Of a stretch of 64,000 bases of DNA, positions 34,991-42,537 are shown piece by piece. The stretch covers positions 2,232,001 to 2,296,000 of the forward strand of contig NZ_VDMS01000001.1 of the NCBI RefSeq assembly GCF_006346395.1, read 5' to 3'. The notes under the pieces are model-generated. The model made no database searches, was not told the DNA's origin, and saw nothing but the letters and a program-made list of their open reading frames with translations. This DNA comes from Nocardioides plantarum (lineage in GTDB: Bacteria; Actinomycetota; Actinomycetes; Propionibacteriales; Nocardioidaceae). A program made the position numbers and the translations under genes. Position 1 is the stretch's first letter, and every line of letters begins with the position of its first letter.

Positions 34991-35644
34991 ATGGAAAGAA
35001 CTGAGGCGCTAGCGGTCCTAGAGCTTGCTGAGGGAGCTTCGATCGACGACGTGCGGAAGGCATATCGACGTCTTGCTACTCAACACCATCCTGACGCCGG
35101 AGGAAGCCCAGAGCATTTCAATTGCCTTTTGCAAGCGCAGGAGCTGCTACTGGCCCCGCCGTCGACAGCCATGGTGCCGATCGATCAGGTGACAGAAATC
35201 GTCCGTATGGCGACCCAGGGCTCGGAGGCCCGAGCCCGGCAGCTGGAGTTGGCACGGGATACATCGGCAGTTGTGCGTCAGGCGATACGGATCCGAACGA
35301 CGCGCCTTGCGCGACAGCAACGTCAAGTGAGTGCGTTGACTGTTGTAAGCGTGTTTGTTGGGTCGGGGACGCAACCTGTCCGATTGCTGCCCGGCGAGCG
35401 GAGCGTGGTCGCGACTGCTTTGGGTCTGTTCTTCGCAATGACCGCCGCCGTCCTCGGATTCGCTCTACTCGTGCTTACGGCAAGCCAAGTCGGACACCGA
35501 AGCGGCCATCAAGGAAGCAGCGGAGGTACTCGACGACAAAGCGCTGTTGGTTCAGTTGTTCGGCCGGGTTCTGAAGCGACACGAACTCACGGACGAATGG
35601 TCGGCCGAAACATGGCACTGTCGCGCCGAAGACGCTGTTGCTGA
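34991..35644 (+). CDS. J-domain membrane protein, C-terminus frameshifted
   Basis: 217 residues from ATG 34991. The N-terminus is a J domain: ALAVLELAEGASIDDVRKAY, then RRLATQHHPDAGG with HPD at residues 33-35, then FNCLLQAQELLLA. It should recruit and stimulate an Hsp70. One membrane helix follows (TALGLFFAMTAAVLGFALLV, about 144-163). After about base 35480 this frame becomes Ser/Arg-rich and non-native, while the next frame has good coding character to 35807. The gene therefore seems to carry a one-base insertion (or two-base loss) just after the membrane segment, or a programmed shift. Confidence 0.6.
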   Translation: MERTEALAVLELAEGASIDDVRKAYRRLATQHHPDAGGSPEHFNCLLQAQELLLAPPSTAMVPIDQVTEIVRMATQGSEARARQLELARDTSAVVRQAIRIRTTRLARQQRQVSALTVVSVFVGSGTQPVRLLPGERSVVATALGLFFAMTAAVLGFALLVLTASQVGHRSGHQGSSGGTRRQSAVGSVVRPGSEATRTHGRMVGRNMALSRRRRCC

Positions 35645-35807
35645 CGACAGCTTCTCTGGCGGACTATCCCACTACGTTCGCCGGATGGGTGTGCACGAGT
35701 TCAGCCGTCTCGCTCTCACCAAAGGTCTTGAGCGCCAAGTACTCGAGGCGGACGAGGTCTGGAATGAGCACTACCTTCAGGTGCGCTATCACTTCAACCG
35801 ACCCTAA
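35485..35807 (+). pseudogene. C-terminal part of the J-domain protein in the shifted frame
   Basis: The frame ending at 35807 reads RQAKSDTEAAIKEAAEVLDD, then ALLVQLFGRVLKRHELTDEW, and ends EADEVWNEHYLQVRYHFNRP. It has no start signal of its own (the ATG/GTG near 35547 lies inside the coding stretch) and continues directly from the membrane helix of the upstream J-domain frame. Best explained as the displaced C-terminal domain of that protein. Confidence 0.55.
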
Positions 35808-36139
35808 TCGCAAACTCCCTATAGCTCGGCGTGGTCGATGGAGCGGGTGACGTTTGACGGTGAGCGGACAGCGGCGATGGAGTTTGACATTGAGACTCGG
35901 ACGACTTCGTCCCGATCGCGCCTCGGCGGCACCTATCACCACCTCTGGAACAACTCGAATCATGGCAATGGCCGTTGCTCGAGAGGTGGTGTTCGTGTGC
36001 GACGGCTGTGGAGCGATGCCGCTCCACGCGCAGGTCGACGGGCACCCAGGGTCCGGTGACGTCGTCCATTCTCGACCTCGCCCGCCCGACCTCTGGGACG
36101 ATTGATCCAAGAGTTACGGCTACGACTGAGGAACACCTG
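35808..36139. other. 332-bp stretch with only weak small frames
   Basis: No gene is clearly supported. A 47-residue frame at + 35962-36105 (MAMAVAREVVFVCDGCGAMP) contains a CDGCG motif that could be half a zinc ribbon, but it has no partner Cys pair and no ribosome-binding site. It may be a relic. Confidence 0.35.
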
Positions 36140-37177
36140 ATGGAGATGTTCGATCTCTGGGGACAGGTAGGCGCGTACGTTCGCCTGGACCCGCCTGCGG
36201 ACAAGGCTGCCGTACAGGCATTGCTCGGATCTAGCAGGGTCGGACGGGACGAGCCGCGCTTGCAAGCCTGTCTCTTCATCGACGGTGACCGGCTACGTGT
36301 AGACGTCGATGCGGTCGTCGTGGGGTGGGTTCCGGAGGAGATCACGGATGGCTATCTGGGCGTCGTTCGATCGATGACGGCGCGTGGGCGAACGCCGAGG
36401 GTCACCGCTCGCGTCCAGGTGTACGACAGCTACGAGGCGTACGGCAACGACGCGAACGACGAGGTGGAGGACGAGGAGAGCGACCTCGCGAGCCGAGATG
36501 GTTTGTGGGTGAACGCCTACATATCCCTCGCCGAACCCCATCTCCTGCAACCGTTGAACGACCCACCGACGGGTGATGTCGTAGAGCTGCCGGAGGGACG
36601 CAAGCAGAAGGTCGCAGTGTCTGCTTCAACGCGGAGCGACGGTGCGAGGCCCTGGATCCGGCCAGAAGGCGCAGGGTGGGTCTACTGCCACCTGAAGCCG
36701 CACACCGAGCAGCTCGCCCGAAGCACCCGAGACGTCGTCCAGGTCTGGATCGACTCGACTTTGATCGGGACACTGACTCCAGCGATGAGCAAGAACTTTC
36801 TGCCGCTGGTGAACCTCGTCGTCGACTCCGGTCGGATCCCGGTGGCTCGAGGTCTGGTCAAGGGCAATCACCTTCAGGTCGAGATGGCGGTGGCCGCTTT
36901 GAAGTCGTCGGAGGTCACCCAGTCCTGGCTGCGTGATCGCGACCTGATGCCAGCGCATGCAGGCACCTCACCGCTGGCGGCGCCGGATGTTCTGGATGAC
37001 CCGATCGAGCAAACGACCGATAGCTCAGGCGGCGAGGGCGGCTTCAGCAGCAGGGCCGAGGGGGCCGGGCGAGAGCCGGGGTTCTACGCCGACCCGGAGG
37101 GAATGGCGGACGAGCGATTCTGGGATGGGTTCGAGTGGACGCCCCGCATCAGGATGCGCCCGAAACCGGCTCGTTGA
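36140..37177 (+). CDS. DUF2510 protein with two HIRAN-like repeats
   Basis: 345 residues from ATG 36140. The C-terminus is a DUF2510 motif (PGFYADPEGMADERFWDGFE followed by WT), a Trp-rich actinobacterial module usually found on surface or membrane-associated proteins. Two N-terminal segments have similar layouts, a strand with D/V residues, 'VGW' or 'IGTL', then a helix: LRVDVDAVVVGWVPEEITDG (about 52-71) and VVQVWIDSTLIGTLTPAMSK (about 199-218). This recalls HIRAN domains, which bind DNA ends, but the match is by eye and weak. The middle is acidic (DANDEVEDEESDL). Last gene of the island. Confidence 0.55.
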   Translation: MEMFDLWGQVGAYVRLDPPADKAAVQALLGSSRVGRDEPRLQACLFIDGDRLRVDVDAVVVGWVPEEITDGYLGVVRSMTARGRTPRVTARVQVYDSYEAYGNDANDEVEDEESDLASRDGLWVNAYISLAEPHLLQPLNDPPTGDVVELPEGRKQKVAVSASTRSDGARPWIRPEGAGWVYCHLKPHTEQLARSTRDVVQVWIDSTLIGTLTPAMSKNFLPLVNLVVDSGRIPVARGLVKGNHLQVEMAVAALKSSEVTQSWLRDRDLMPAHAGTSPLAAPDVLDDPIEQTTDSSGGEGGFSSRAEGAGREPGFYADPEGMADERFWDGFEWTPRIRMRPKPAR

Positions 37178-37319
37178 AGCTGTAGGCGGGGGCGGGGATG
37201 GCAAGCGTGCCCGTCTGCCCCGCCGGGTGCCTGACCGATCCGGCTCCGACCACGGAGACGTTGGTGCATGGGGTCGAGCAGCTGTGGACGTTCCGGGCGC
37301 GGAAGCTGTTGGGCTGAGG

Positions 37320-37390
37320 GATTTCGACAAGCTCGATCGCCGAGGCTCGGCTCGATCACCGAGGGGATCTCGACAAGCTCGATCACCGAG
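37320..37390 (-). repeat. REP-A cluster at the island right edge
   Basis: Two full inverted copies (TTTCGACAAGCTCGATCGCC and TCTCGACAAGCTCGATCACC) with a partial one between them (CTCGGCTCGATCACCGAGG). The last copy supplies the stop codon of the epimerase gene (TGA inside TCGGTGATCG on the minus strand). Confidence 0.8.
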
Positions 37391-38276
37391 GGTCGGCGAG
37401 CACGTCACGCCAGGAGTGCTGGGGCTCGTAGCCGAGCAGCTCACGCGCCTTGTCGATCGCGTAGAACGTCTCGTGCGGGCCGAGCTCGCGGCGTACCTCG
37501 ACCCCGTCGTAGAACCGCTCGCGGATCTCCTGGGTGGTGGCGGCGACGGACAGGTCGGCGTTGGCGACGTTGAAGACCTGGTAGCCCAGGCCGTCGGTCT
37601 CCAGGGCGCGCTGGGTCAGCTGGGCCAGGTCGCGGGTGTCGATGTAGGCGAAGATGTTGCGTCGCCGCAGGGCCGGGTCCTCGAGGAACGCGGGGAACAG
37701 CTCGGCGTACTCGTGGGGCTCGATCACGTTGTTGATGCGCAGGCCGTAGACGTCGCTGCCGGTGCGGGCCTGGAAGGAGCGCGCGGTCGTCTCGCTGGCG
37801 ACCTTCGACATCGCGTAGGCGTCCTCGGGGACGGTCGGGTGCTCCTCGTCGACGGGCAGGTAGAGCGGCTTGCGCTCGCCCTGCGCGAAGCACACGCCGT
37901 ACGTCGTCTCGGAGGACGCGAACACGACCTTGCCGATGCCGAGCCGGGTGGCCGCCTCGAGGATGTTGTAGGTGCTGAGCACGTTGGTGGCGTACGTCGT
38001 GGCGTCGGGCACGAGCAGGATGCGCGGCACGGCGGCGAAGTGCACCACGGCGTCGTACGACGGCACCGACGGCAGGTCGAGCTCGGCCATCGTGGCGAGC
38101 CCGGCCATGGCCGAGTAGGTCTCACCGGCGTCGGTCAGGTCGACGCGCAGGTCGGTCATGTCGGGGTGGCCGAGCGCGACGAGATCGGCGTTGGTGACCT
38201 GGTGGCCCTGCTCGGCGAGGTAGGTGGCCACGTGCTTGCCGGCCTTGCCGCTGCCGCCGGTGAAGAAGATGCGCAT
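37383..38276 (-). CDS. NAD-dependent epimerase/dehydratase (extended SDR)
   Basis: 297 residues. The N-terminal nucleotide-binding loop is FFTGGSGKAGKHVATYLAEQ. A conserved Asn lies in ATNVLSTYNILEAATRLGIG, and the catalytic motif is YAMSK, with substrate-loop LRINNVIEPHEYAELFPAFL. It acts on an NDP-sugar or related substrate, not identifiable here. The C-terminal residues (ADPR then stop) fall into a REP-A element; the stop codon is formed by the repeat, so the original end may have been longer. Confidence 0.88.
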   Translation of the reverse strand: MRIFFTGGSGKAGKHVATYLAEQGHQVTNADLVALGHPDMTDLRVDLTDAGETYSAMAGLATMAELDLPSVPSYDAVVHFAAVPRILLVPDATTYATNVLSTYNILEAATRLGIGKVVFASSETTYGVCFAQGERKPLYLPVDEEHPTVPEDAYAMSKVASETTARSFQARTGSDVYGLRINNVIEPHEYAELFPAFLEDPALRRRNIFAYIDTRDLAQLTQRALETDGLGYQVFNVANADLSVAATTQEIRERFYDGVEVRRELGPHETFYAIDKARELLGYEPQHSWRDVLADPR

Positions 38277-38334
38277 GGGCTGCGAACCGCCCGAGGCCCG
38301 GTTTGCTTCCCCGGCGAGACCACCCCGAGGGGGG

Positions 38335-39378
38335 TCAGCGACCGTGCTCGATGACGAACCGGAAGCGGACGTCGTTGGCGCGCAGCCGCGTCAGGGCGGT
38401 GTTGACCTCGCTGGCCGGCAGCACCTCGACGTCGGCGACGACGCCGTGCTCGGCGGCGAAGGCGAGCATCGCGGCGGTGTCGGGGCGCCCGCAGCTGCCC
38501 GAGCCCATCACACGACGGCGCGGGAGGATGCTCATCGGGTCGAGGTGCCAGCCCTCGCCCGGCAGGGCGAGCACGACGAGGGTGCCGTCGATGCGCAGGG
38601 TGCCGAGGTAGGGCTCGAGCGCGTGGGCCGCGGCGACGGTGTCGATGACGACGTCGAGCGTCTGCTGGGCGGTGGCCATCGCCGCCTCGTCGGTGGACAC
38701 CACGACGTCGGTCGCGCCGAGGTCGCGGGCCTGCTGCGCCTTGGCGGCGGAGGTGGTGAAGACGGTGACGCGCGCGCCGAGCGCCGCGGCCAGCTTGACC
38801 GCGAGGTGGCCGAGCCCGCCGAGGCCGACGACCCCGACGGCCGTGTCGGGCCCGACCCCCAGGTGCGAGAGCGGCTGCCAGACGGTGACGCCGGCGCACA
38901 TCAGCGGGGCGACGCCGGCAGGGTCGAGGCCCTCGGGCAGGGGATAGGTGAAGTCGGCGCGCAGGACGTAGTGGTCGGCGTAGGCACCGCGGGTCGTCGT
39001 GTCGTCGTACGGGTCGTGGCCGCCGTAGGTCTGCAGTGGGAACTGCGCGCAGTAGGGCTCGTCGCCACCGAGGCACGCGGCGCACTCGCCGCACGAGTCG
39101 ATGATGTTGCCGACCGCGACGAGCTGGCCGACGGAGCGGTCCGTGACGCCCTCGCCGAGCCCGACCACCTCGCCGACGAACTCGTGGCCCGGCACCAGCG
39201 GCAGTCCGCCCATGCCGGCGCCGGCCGCGTCAATCGCGTGCAGGTCGCTGTGGCAGACCCCGCAGTGCGTGACGCGGACGACGACCTCGCCGGGTCGCGG
39301 GTCGCGCCGCTCGAAGGTCAGCGGGGTCAGGTCGGCGCCCGCGGCCTGCAGGGCCCAGGCGGTGGTGGTGGTCGGCAT
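38335..39378 (-). CDS. Zinc-dependent alcohol dehydrogenase (MDR family, YahK/CAD type)
   Basis: 347 residues. Catalytic zinc site HCGVCHSDLHAID and PGHEFVGEVVGLGEGV. Structural zinc loop SCGECAACLGGDEPYCAQF. NAD(P)-binding GVVGLGGLGHLAVKLAAALG. The layout fits the cinnamyl-alcohol/aldehyde reductase (YahK, AdhC) subfamily, which reduces aldehydes with NADPH. Divergent from a TetR gene with two shared palindromic operators, so expression is probably induced by an aldehyde or related compound. Confidence 0.92.
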   Translation of the reverse strand: MPTTTTAWALQAAGADLTPLTFERRDPRPGEVVVRVTHCGVCHSDLHAIDAAGAGMGGLPLVPGHEFVGEVVGLGEGVTDRSVGQLVAVGNIIDSCGECAACLGGDEPYCAQFPLQTYGGHDPYDDTTTRGAYADHYVLRADFTYPLPEGLDPAGVAPLMCAGVTVWQPLSHLGVGPDTAVGVVGLGGLGHLAVKLAAALGARVTVFTTSAAKAQQARDLGATDVVVSTDEAAMATAQQTLDVVIDTVAAAHALEPYLGTLRIDGTLVVLALPGEGWHLDPMSILPRRRVMGSGSCGRPDTAAMLAFAAEHGVVADVEVLPASEVNTALTRLRANDVRFRFVIEHGR

Positions 39379-39396
39379 GGCCGTCGTCCTCTCGTA

Positions 39397-39444
39397 AACA
39401 AACTAGTTGGTTACTTTCTACCAGGATGAACCAACCGGTTGGTT
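39397..39444. promoter_or_regulatory. Twin palindromic operators between adh and tetR
   Basis: Operator 1 (39397-39412) is AACAAACTAGTTGGTT, an inverted repeat with one mismatched pair. Operator 2 (39429-39444) is AACCAACCGGTTGGTT, perfect. They are 32 bp apart, about three turns, on one face of the helix. Operator 2 ends on a -10-like TACGAT (39444-39449), 6 bp before GTG 39456. This suits autorepression by the TetR protein and repression of the dehydrogenase gene. Confidence 0.75.
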
Positions 39445-39455
39445 ACGATGGCCGC

Positions 39456-40025
39456 GTGAGAGACGCCGACGCCACCCGGAGCCGGATCCTGGACGCCGCG
39501 ACGGCCGAGTTCGCCCGCCACGGCATCGCCGGCTCCCGGGTCGACCGGATCGCGGCCTCGGCGCGCGCCAACAAGGCCCAGATCTACGCCTACTTCGGCG
39601 GCAAGGACGCGCTCTTCGACGTCGTCTACGACCACCAGCTGCGCTCGATCGTCGAGGCCGTGCCGCTCGACCCGCTCGACCTGCCCGGCTACGCCGTCCG
39701 TCTGTACGACGCCTGGCTCGACGACCCCGACCGCGTCCGGATCGCCACCTGGGCCCGCCTCGAGCGCACCCCCACCGGGCACCTGCTCGACGAGCCGCAG
39801 CGCGCGGTCGCCTACGGCGAGGACGCGATCCGCCGGGCCCAGGACGCCGGCGACCTGCCCGACGACCTCGCACCCCTCGACCTGCAGGCACTCGTGGTCA
39901 GCATGTCCCTGGCGTGGGCCCCGGCGAGCCTGATCTACGTCGCCGGCGCCGACGACCCGCACCGCGACGCCCGACGCGAGGCCCTGCGCGACGCCGTACG
40001 ACGGATGTTGGGTCGCGAGGCCTGA
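39456..40025 (+). CDS. TetR family regulator of the alcohol dehydrogenase
   Basis: 189 residues from GTG 39456. The HTH reads DATRSRILDAATAEFARHGI, then AGSRVDRIAASARANKAQIY and AYFGGKDALFDVVY. The C-terminal ligand domain ends with DAVRRMLGREA. ATG 39426 would add 10 residues but lies just before the operator palindrome; the -10-like TACGAT 6 bp upstream of 39456 argues for a leaderless GTG start. It is likely a repressor of itself and of the divergent dehydrogenase. Confidence 0.9.
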   Translation: MRDADATRSRILDAATAEFARHGIAGSRVDRIAASARANKAQIYAYFGGKDALFDVVYDHQLRSIVEAVPLDPLDLPGYAVRLYDAWLDDPDRVRIATWARLERTPTGHLLDEPQRAVAYGEDAIRRAQDAGDLPDDLAPLDLQALVVSMSLAWAPASLIYVAGADDPHRDARREALRDAVRRMLGREA

Positions 40026-40032
40026 ACCGGCC

Positions 40033-40506
40033 TCAGAGCACCGCGCCGTCGTCGCGCCGACCCGGCCCCGGCGTGCGATCGATGGGGTCCCACGTGCGGC
40101 CGCGGCTGACGGCGACGGCCGCGCCACCGAGGAGCAGGCCGAGGAACGCGAGCTCGACGGCGTGGGTCAGTCGCTCGGTGCGGACCCGGCCGCACGTCTC
40201 GATCACCTCGTCGATGTCGATGCCCTGCTGGCTGAGGACGTACTGGTCGTCCTCGGCCAGGTTGTCGTCGCCCTCGAGCTGCTCGGGGCCCTTCTGGCCG
40301 CCGTCGTCGGTGAGCAGGGGGCCGCTCGCCGGCGAGGCGCACTTGACCCGGATCTTGGTCGGCTCGCCCGGGGCGTCCGGGTTGGCGGGGTCGGTCTTGG
40401 TGCCCTGCAGGGTCTGATGACCGGCGCCGTGGACGAGCACGAGCGCGAACACGAAGGCAGCCGCGCCGAGCAGGGCGATGACGAGGACGAGGCGGGAGCG
40501 GGTCAC
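40033..40506 (-). CDS. Small two-helix membrane protein
   Basis: 157 residues from GTG 40506 (a -10-like TAGCGA lies 6 bp upstream). First membrane helix at residues 5-27 (RLVLVIALLGAAAFVFALVL) and a second near 113-135 (THAVELAFLGLLLGGAAVAV). Between them is an extracytoplasmic loop of about 85 residues with two Cys (IRVKCASPASG; IETCGRVRTE), which may form a disulfide. The C-terminal tail is short and basic. Function unknown. Confidence 0.7.
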   Translation of the reverse strand: MTRSRLVLVIALLGAAAFVFALVLVHGAGHQTLQGTKTDPANPDAPGEPTKIRVKCASPASGPLLTDDGGQKGPEQLEGDDNLAEDDQYVLSQQGIDIDEVIETCGRVRTERLTHAVELAFLGLLLGGAAVAVSRGRTWDPIDRTPGPGRRDDGAVL

Positions 40507-40576
40507 GCTCCCTCGCTACCCACACCCCGGACGGCCAACCCCGACGTCGGGTCGCGAGGCGTGAGCGGAGATCGAC

Positions 40577-41119
40577 TCAGGTGTCGTAGTCCAGGCCGTC
40601 CCACGGCGCGTAGTAGGCGATGAAGTTGCCCGGCTCGACGTTCACGCTGTAGTCGCCGTCGTACTCGTCGACGCGCCAGCCGAACTCGACCCCGTCGACC
40701 TTCTCCAGGAACGGCTCGACCTCGATGGGCTCCAGGACGTAGTCGCCGAGCTCGGCCAGCCGGGCGGCCACGAGCTCCTCCGCCCCGGCGGGGGCAGCCT
40801 GCTGCGCCGGGAGGCCCTCGGGTCGACCGGTCGGGTCGACCCGGACCTCGTCGAAGGTGCCGTCGGACGTCCAGAGGAACAGCCCGACGTAGCCGGACTT
40901 CTCGTCGAACAGCTCCTCGCTGAGGAAGAATCGTCGTCCGTCCTCGGCGGTGCCGGCGTAGGGCACGTGGTAGCCGTCGGGGACGAGCGTGATCCGCGCG
41001 GGCGGTCCGCTCGCGGTGGGCTCGGCCGCCTCGCGGTCGTCGGCGGGGTCGGACTCCGGCTCCGACGAGCAGCCGACGAGGAGGAGCACCAGGGCGAGGA
41101 GCAGTCCACTCGTCTTCAC
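40577..41119 (-). CDS. Lipoprotein of unknown function
   Basis: 180 residues from GTG 41119. The signal peptide ends in lipobox LLLVGCSSE. After an acidic linker, the domain reads ITLVPDGYHVPYAGTAEDGR, SGYVGLFLWTSDGTFDEVRV and EFGWRVDEYDGDYSVNVEPG; it looks like a small beta-rich fold. TACGCT lies 6 bp before the start. Likely anchored outside the membrane. Family not recognised. Confidence 0.75.
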   Translation of the reverse strand: MKTSGLLLALVLLLVGCSSEPESDPADDREAAEPTASGPPARITLVPDGYHVPYAGTAEDGRRFFLSEELFDEKSGYVGLFLWTSDGTFDEVRVDPTGRPEGLPAQQAAPAGAEELVAARLAELGDYVLEPIEVEPFLEKVDGVEFGWRVDEYDGDYSVNVEPGNFIAYYAPWDGLDYDT

Positions 41120-41163
41120 GCGGCGAGCGTAGGGCTCGCCTTCGCGGTGGCCACCGTCGGACA

Positions 41164-42009
41164 TCAGCCCGCGCCCAGCGCCCGCCGCAGCCGGGCCTCG
41201 TCGTCCGAGCCCTCGTCGGCGCTCAGCACGACGACCTTCTGCTCGGTCTGGCCGGCGAGCATGACGTCGCAGTCGACGGTGATGGGTCCGGCGGACGGGT
41301 GCTCGACGACCTTGCGGTCCTCCGGGTGGGTGCCGATCGCGGCGGTGGCCCACAGCTCGGCGAAGCGCGCGTTGCCCGCGGTGAGGTCGCCGACCAGGCG
41401 TCGCAACCGCGCGCTCGCCGGATAGAGGCCGGTGGCGCGGCGCAGGTCGGAGACCACCGCAAGCTCGACGGTCTGCTGGGCCAGGGAGGTCACCGGCCAG
41501 TGGGACAGGTAGGGGCCGGTGTCGTCGACGGGGAAGGTGTCGCGGGCGAAGTTGCGGCGGTGCGGCTCCCGGTCGGCCGGGTCGCCGAGCAGCGCGACCC
41601 AGCCGCGGTTCCACCAGATCAGCTGCCAGTCGGCGGCGAAGACGGCCGCCGCGGTCGTGTCGCCCATCCGGCCCACCAGCCGCTGCAGCCCCACCGGCAG
41701 CCGGTCGTCGATCTCGGTGTCGCCCGGCGGGACGACGTGGGCCAGGCGGTAGAGGTGGTCGCGCTCGGCGTCGCTGAGCTGCAGCGCCCGCGCCAGCGCC
41801 GCGACGACCTGGGCGGACGGCGTCGTGGCGCGACCCTGCTCCAGTCGTACGACGTAGTCGACCGAGATGTCGCTGAGCTCGGCCAGGTCCTCCCGCCGCA
41901 GGCCGGTGGCCCGGCGGGCCCGGCCGTCGGGCAGGCCGGCTGCCGCCGGCGTGACCCGCCCGCGCCAGGTGCGCAGGGTCGCGCCGAGCGACGTGTCGTC
42001 GATGTCCAT
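41164..42009 (-). CDS. XRE family regulator with MmyB-like ligand-binding domain
   Basis: 281 residues. The N-terminal Xre HTH: RRATGLRREDLAELSDISVD with YVVRLEQGRATTPSAQVVAA. The C-terminal part is the MmyB-like (PAS-fold) domain: AVFAADWQLIWWNRGWVALL, then RRNFARDTFP and ELWATAAIGTHPEDRKVVEH. This architecture is very common in actinobacteria, where some members bind fatty-acid-like ligands. Target unknown; the neighbouring VOC gene is divergent and may be one. Confidence 0.9.
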   Translation of the reverse strand: MDIDDTSLGATLRTWRGRVTPAAAGLPDGRARRATGLRREDLAELSDISVDYVVRLEQGRATTPSAQVVAALARALQLSDAERDHLYRLAHVVPPGDTEIDDRLPVGLQRLVGRMGDTTAAAVFAADWQLIWWNRGWVALLGDPADREPHRRNFARDTFPVDDTGPYLSHWPVTSLAQQTVELAVVSDLRRATGLYPASARLRRLVGDLTAGNARFAELWATAAIGTHPEDRKVVEHPSAGPITVDCDVMLAGQTEQKVVVLSADEGSDDEARLRRALGAG

Positions 42010-42107
42010 CCGCCTGTCCCCGTGTCGCTGGTCGTCGAGGTGGTAGTCGTGGTCCTACCGTCACGCCGTCCCTGGTGGGAGGGCTGGCGCTCGACGAGCC
42101 TACGGAC

Positions 42108-42536
42108 ATGACGATCCGCATCTCTCACGACCACGTCGGCCTGAGCATCACTCCGGACGACCTCGACGCCACCATCGCGTGGTACTCCCGCACCCTCGGC
42201 TTCCGCGTCGAGCAGCAGTTCGAGGCCCACGGCACGACCTACACGTTCCTCGTCAGCGGCGACGTCCGGATCGAGCTGATGAACGGCGCCTCCGAGCGCC
42301 AGGTCCCGACCACCGACGTCTTCACCAGCATGGACCCCGCCCGGCTGCACCACGTCTGCCTCGCGGTGGACGACCTCGACGCCGCCGTCGCCGAGCTGGC
42401 CGACCTCGGCGTCGAGCTCATCGGCGGCCCGCTGGAGGTCCCCGGGGCCGGTCAGCGCATCGCGTTCGTCGCCGACAACCTCGGCAACGTCATCGAGCTC
42501 ACCGACCCGGGCAACGGGCGAGCAACGAGCTCCTGA
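42108..42536 (+). CDS. VOC superfamily (glyoxalase-like) protein
   Basis: 142 residues from ATG 42108. Two beta-alpha-beta-beta-beta halves: DHVGLSITPDDLDATIAWYS with RTLGFRVEQQF, and LHHVCLAVDDLDAAVAELAD with IAFVADNLGNVIELTDPG. Metal ligands are probably H9 in the first half, E56 in RIELMNG, H83 or H84 and a C-terminal Glu (NVIELTDP). Substrate unknown. Divergent from the XRE regulator; stops 1 bp before the end of the convergent cyclase gene. Confidence 0.85.
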   Translation: MTIRISHDHVGLSITPDDLDATIAWYSRTLGFRVEQQFEAHGTTYTFLVSGDVRIELMNGASERQVPTTDVFTSMDPARLHHVCLAVDDLDAAVAELADLGVELIGGPLEVPGAGQRIAFVADNLGNVIELTDPGNGRATSS

Positions 42537-42537
42537 C

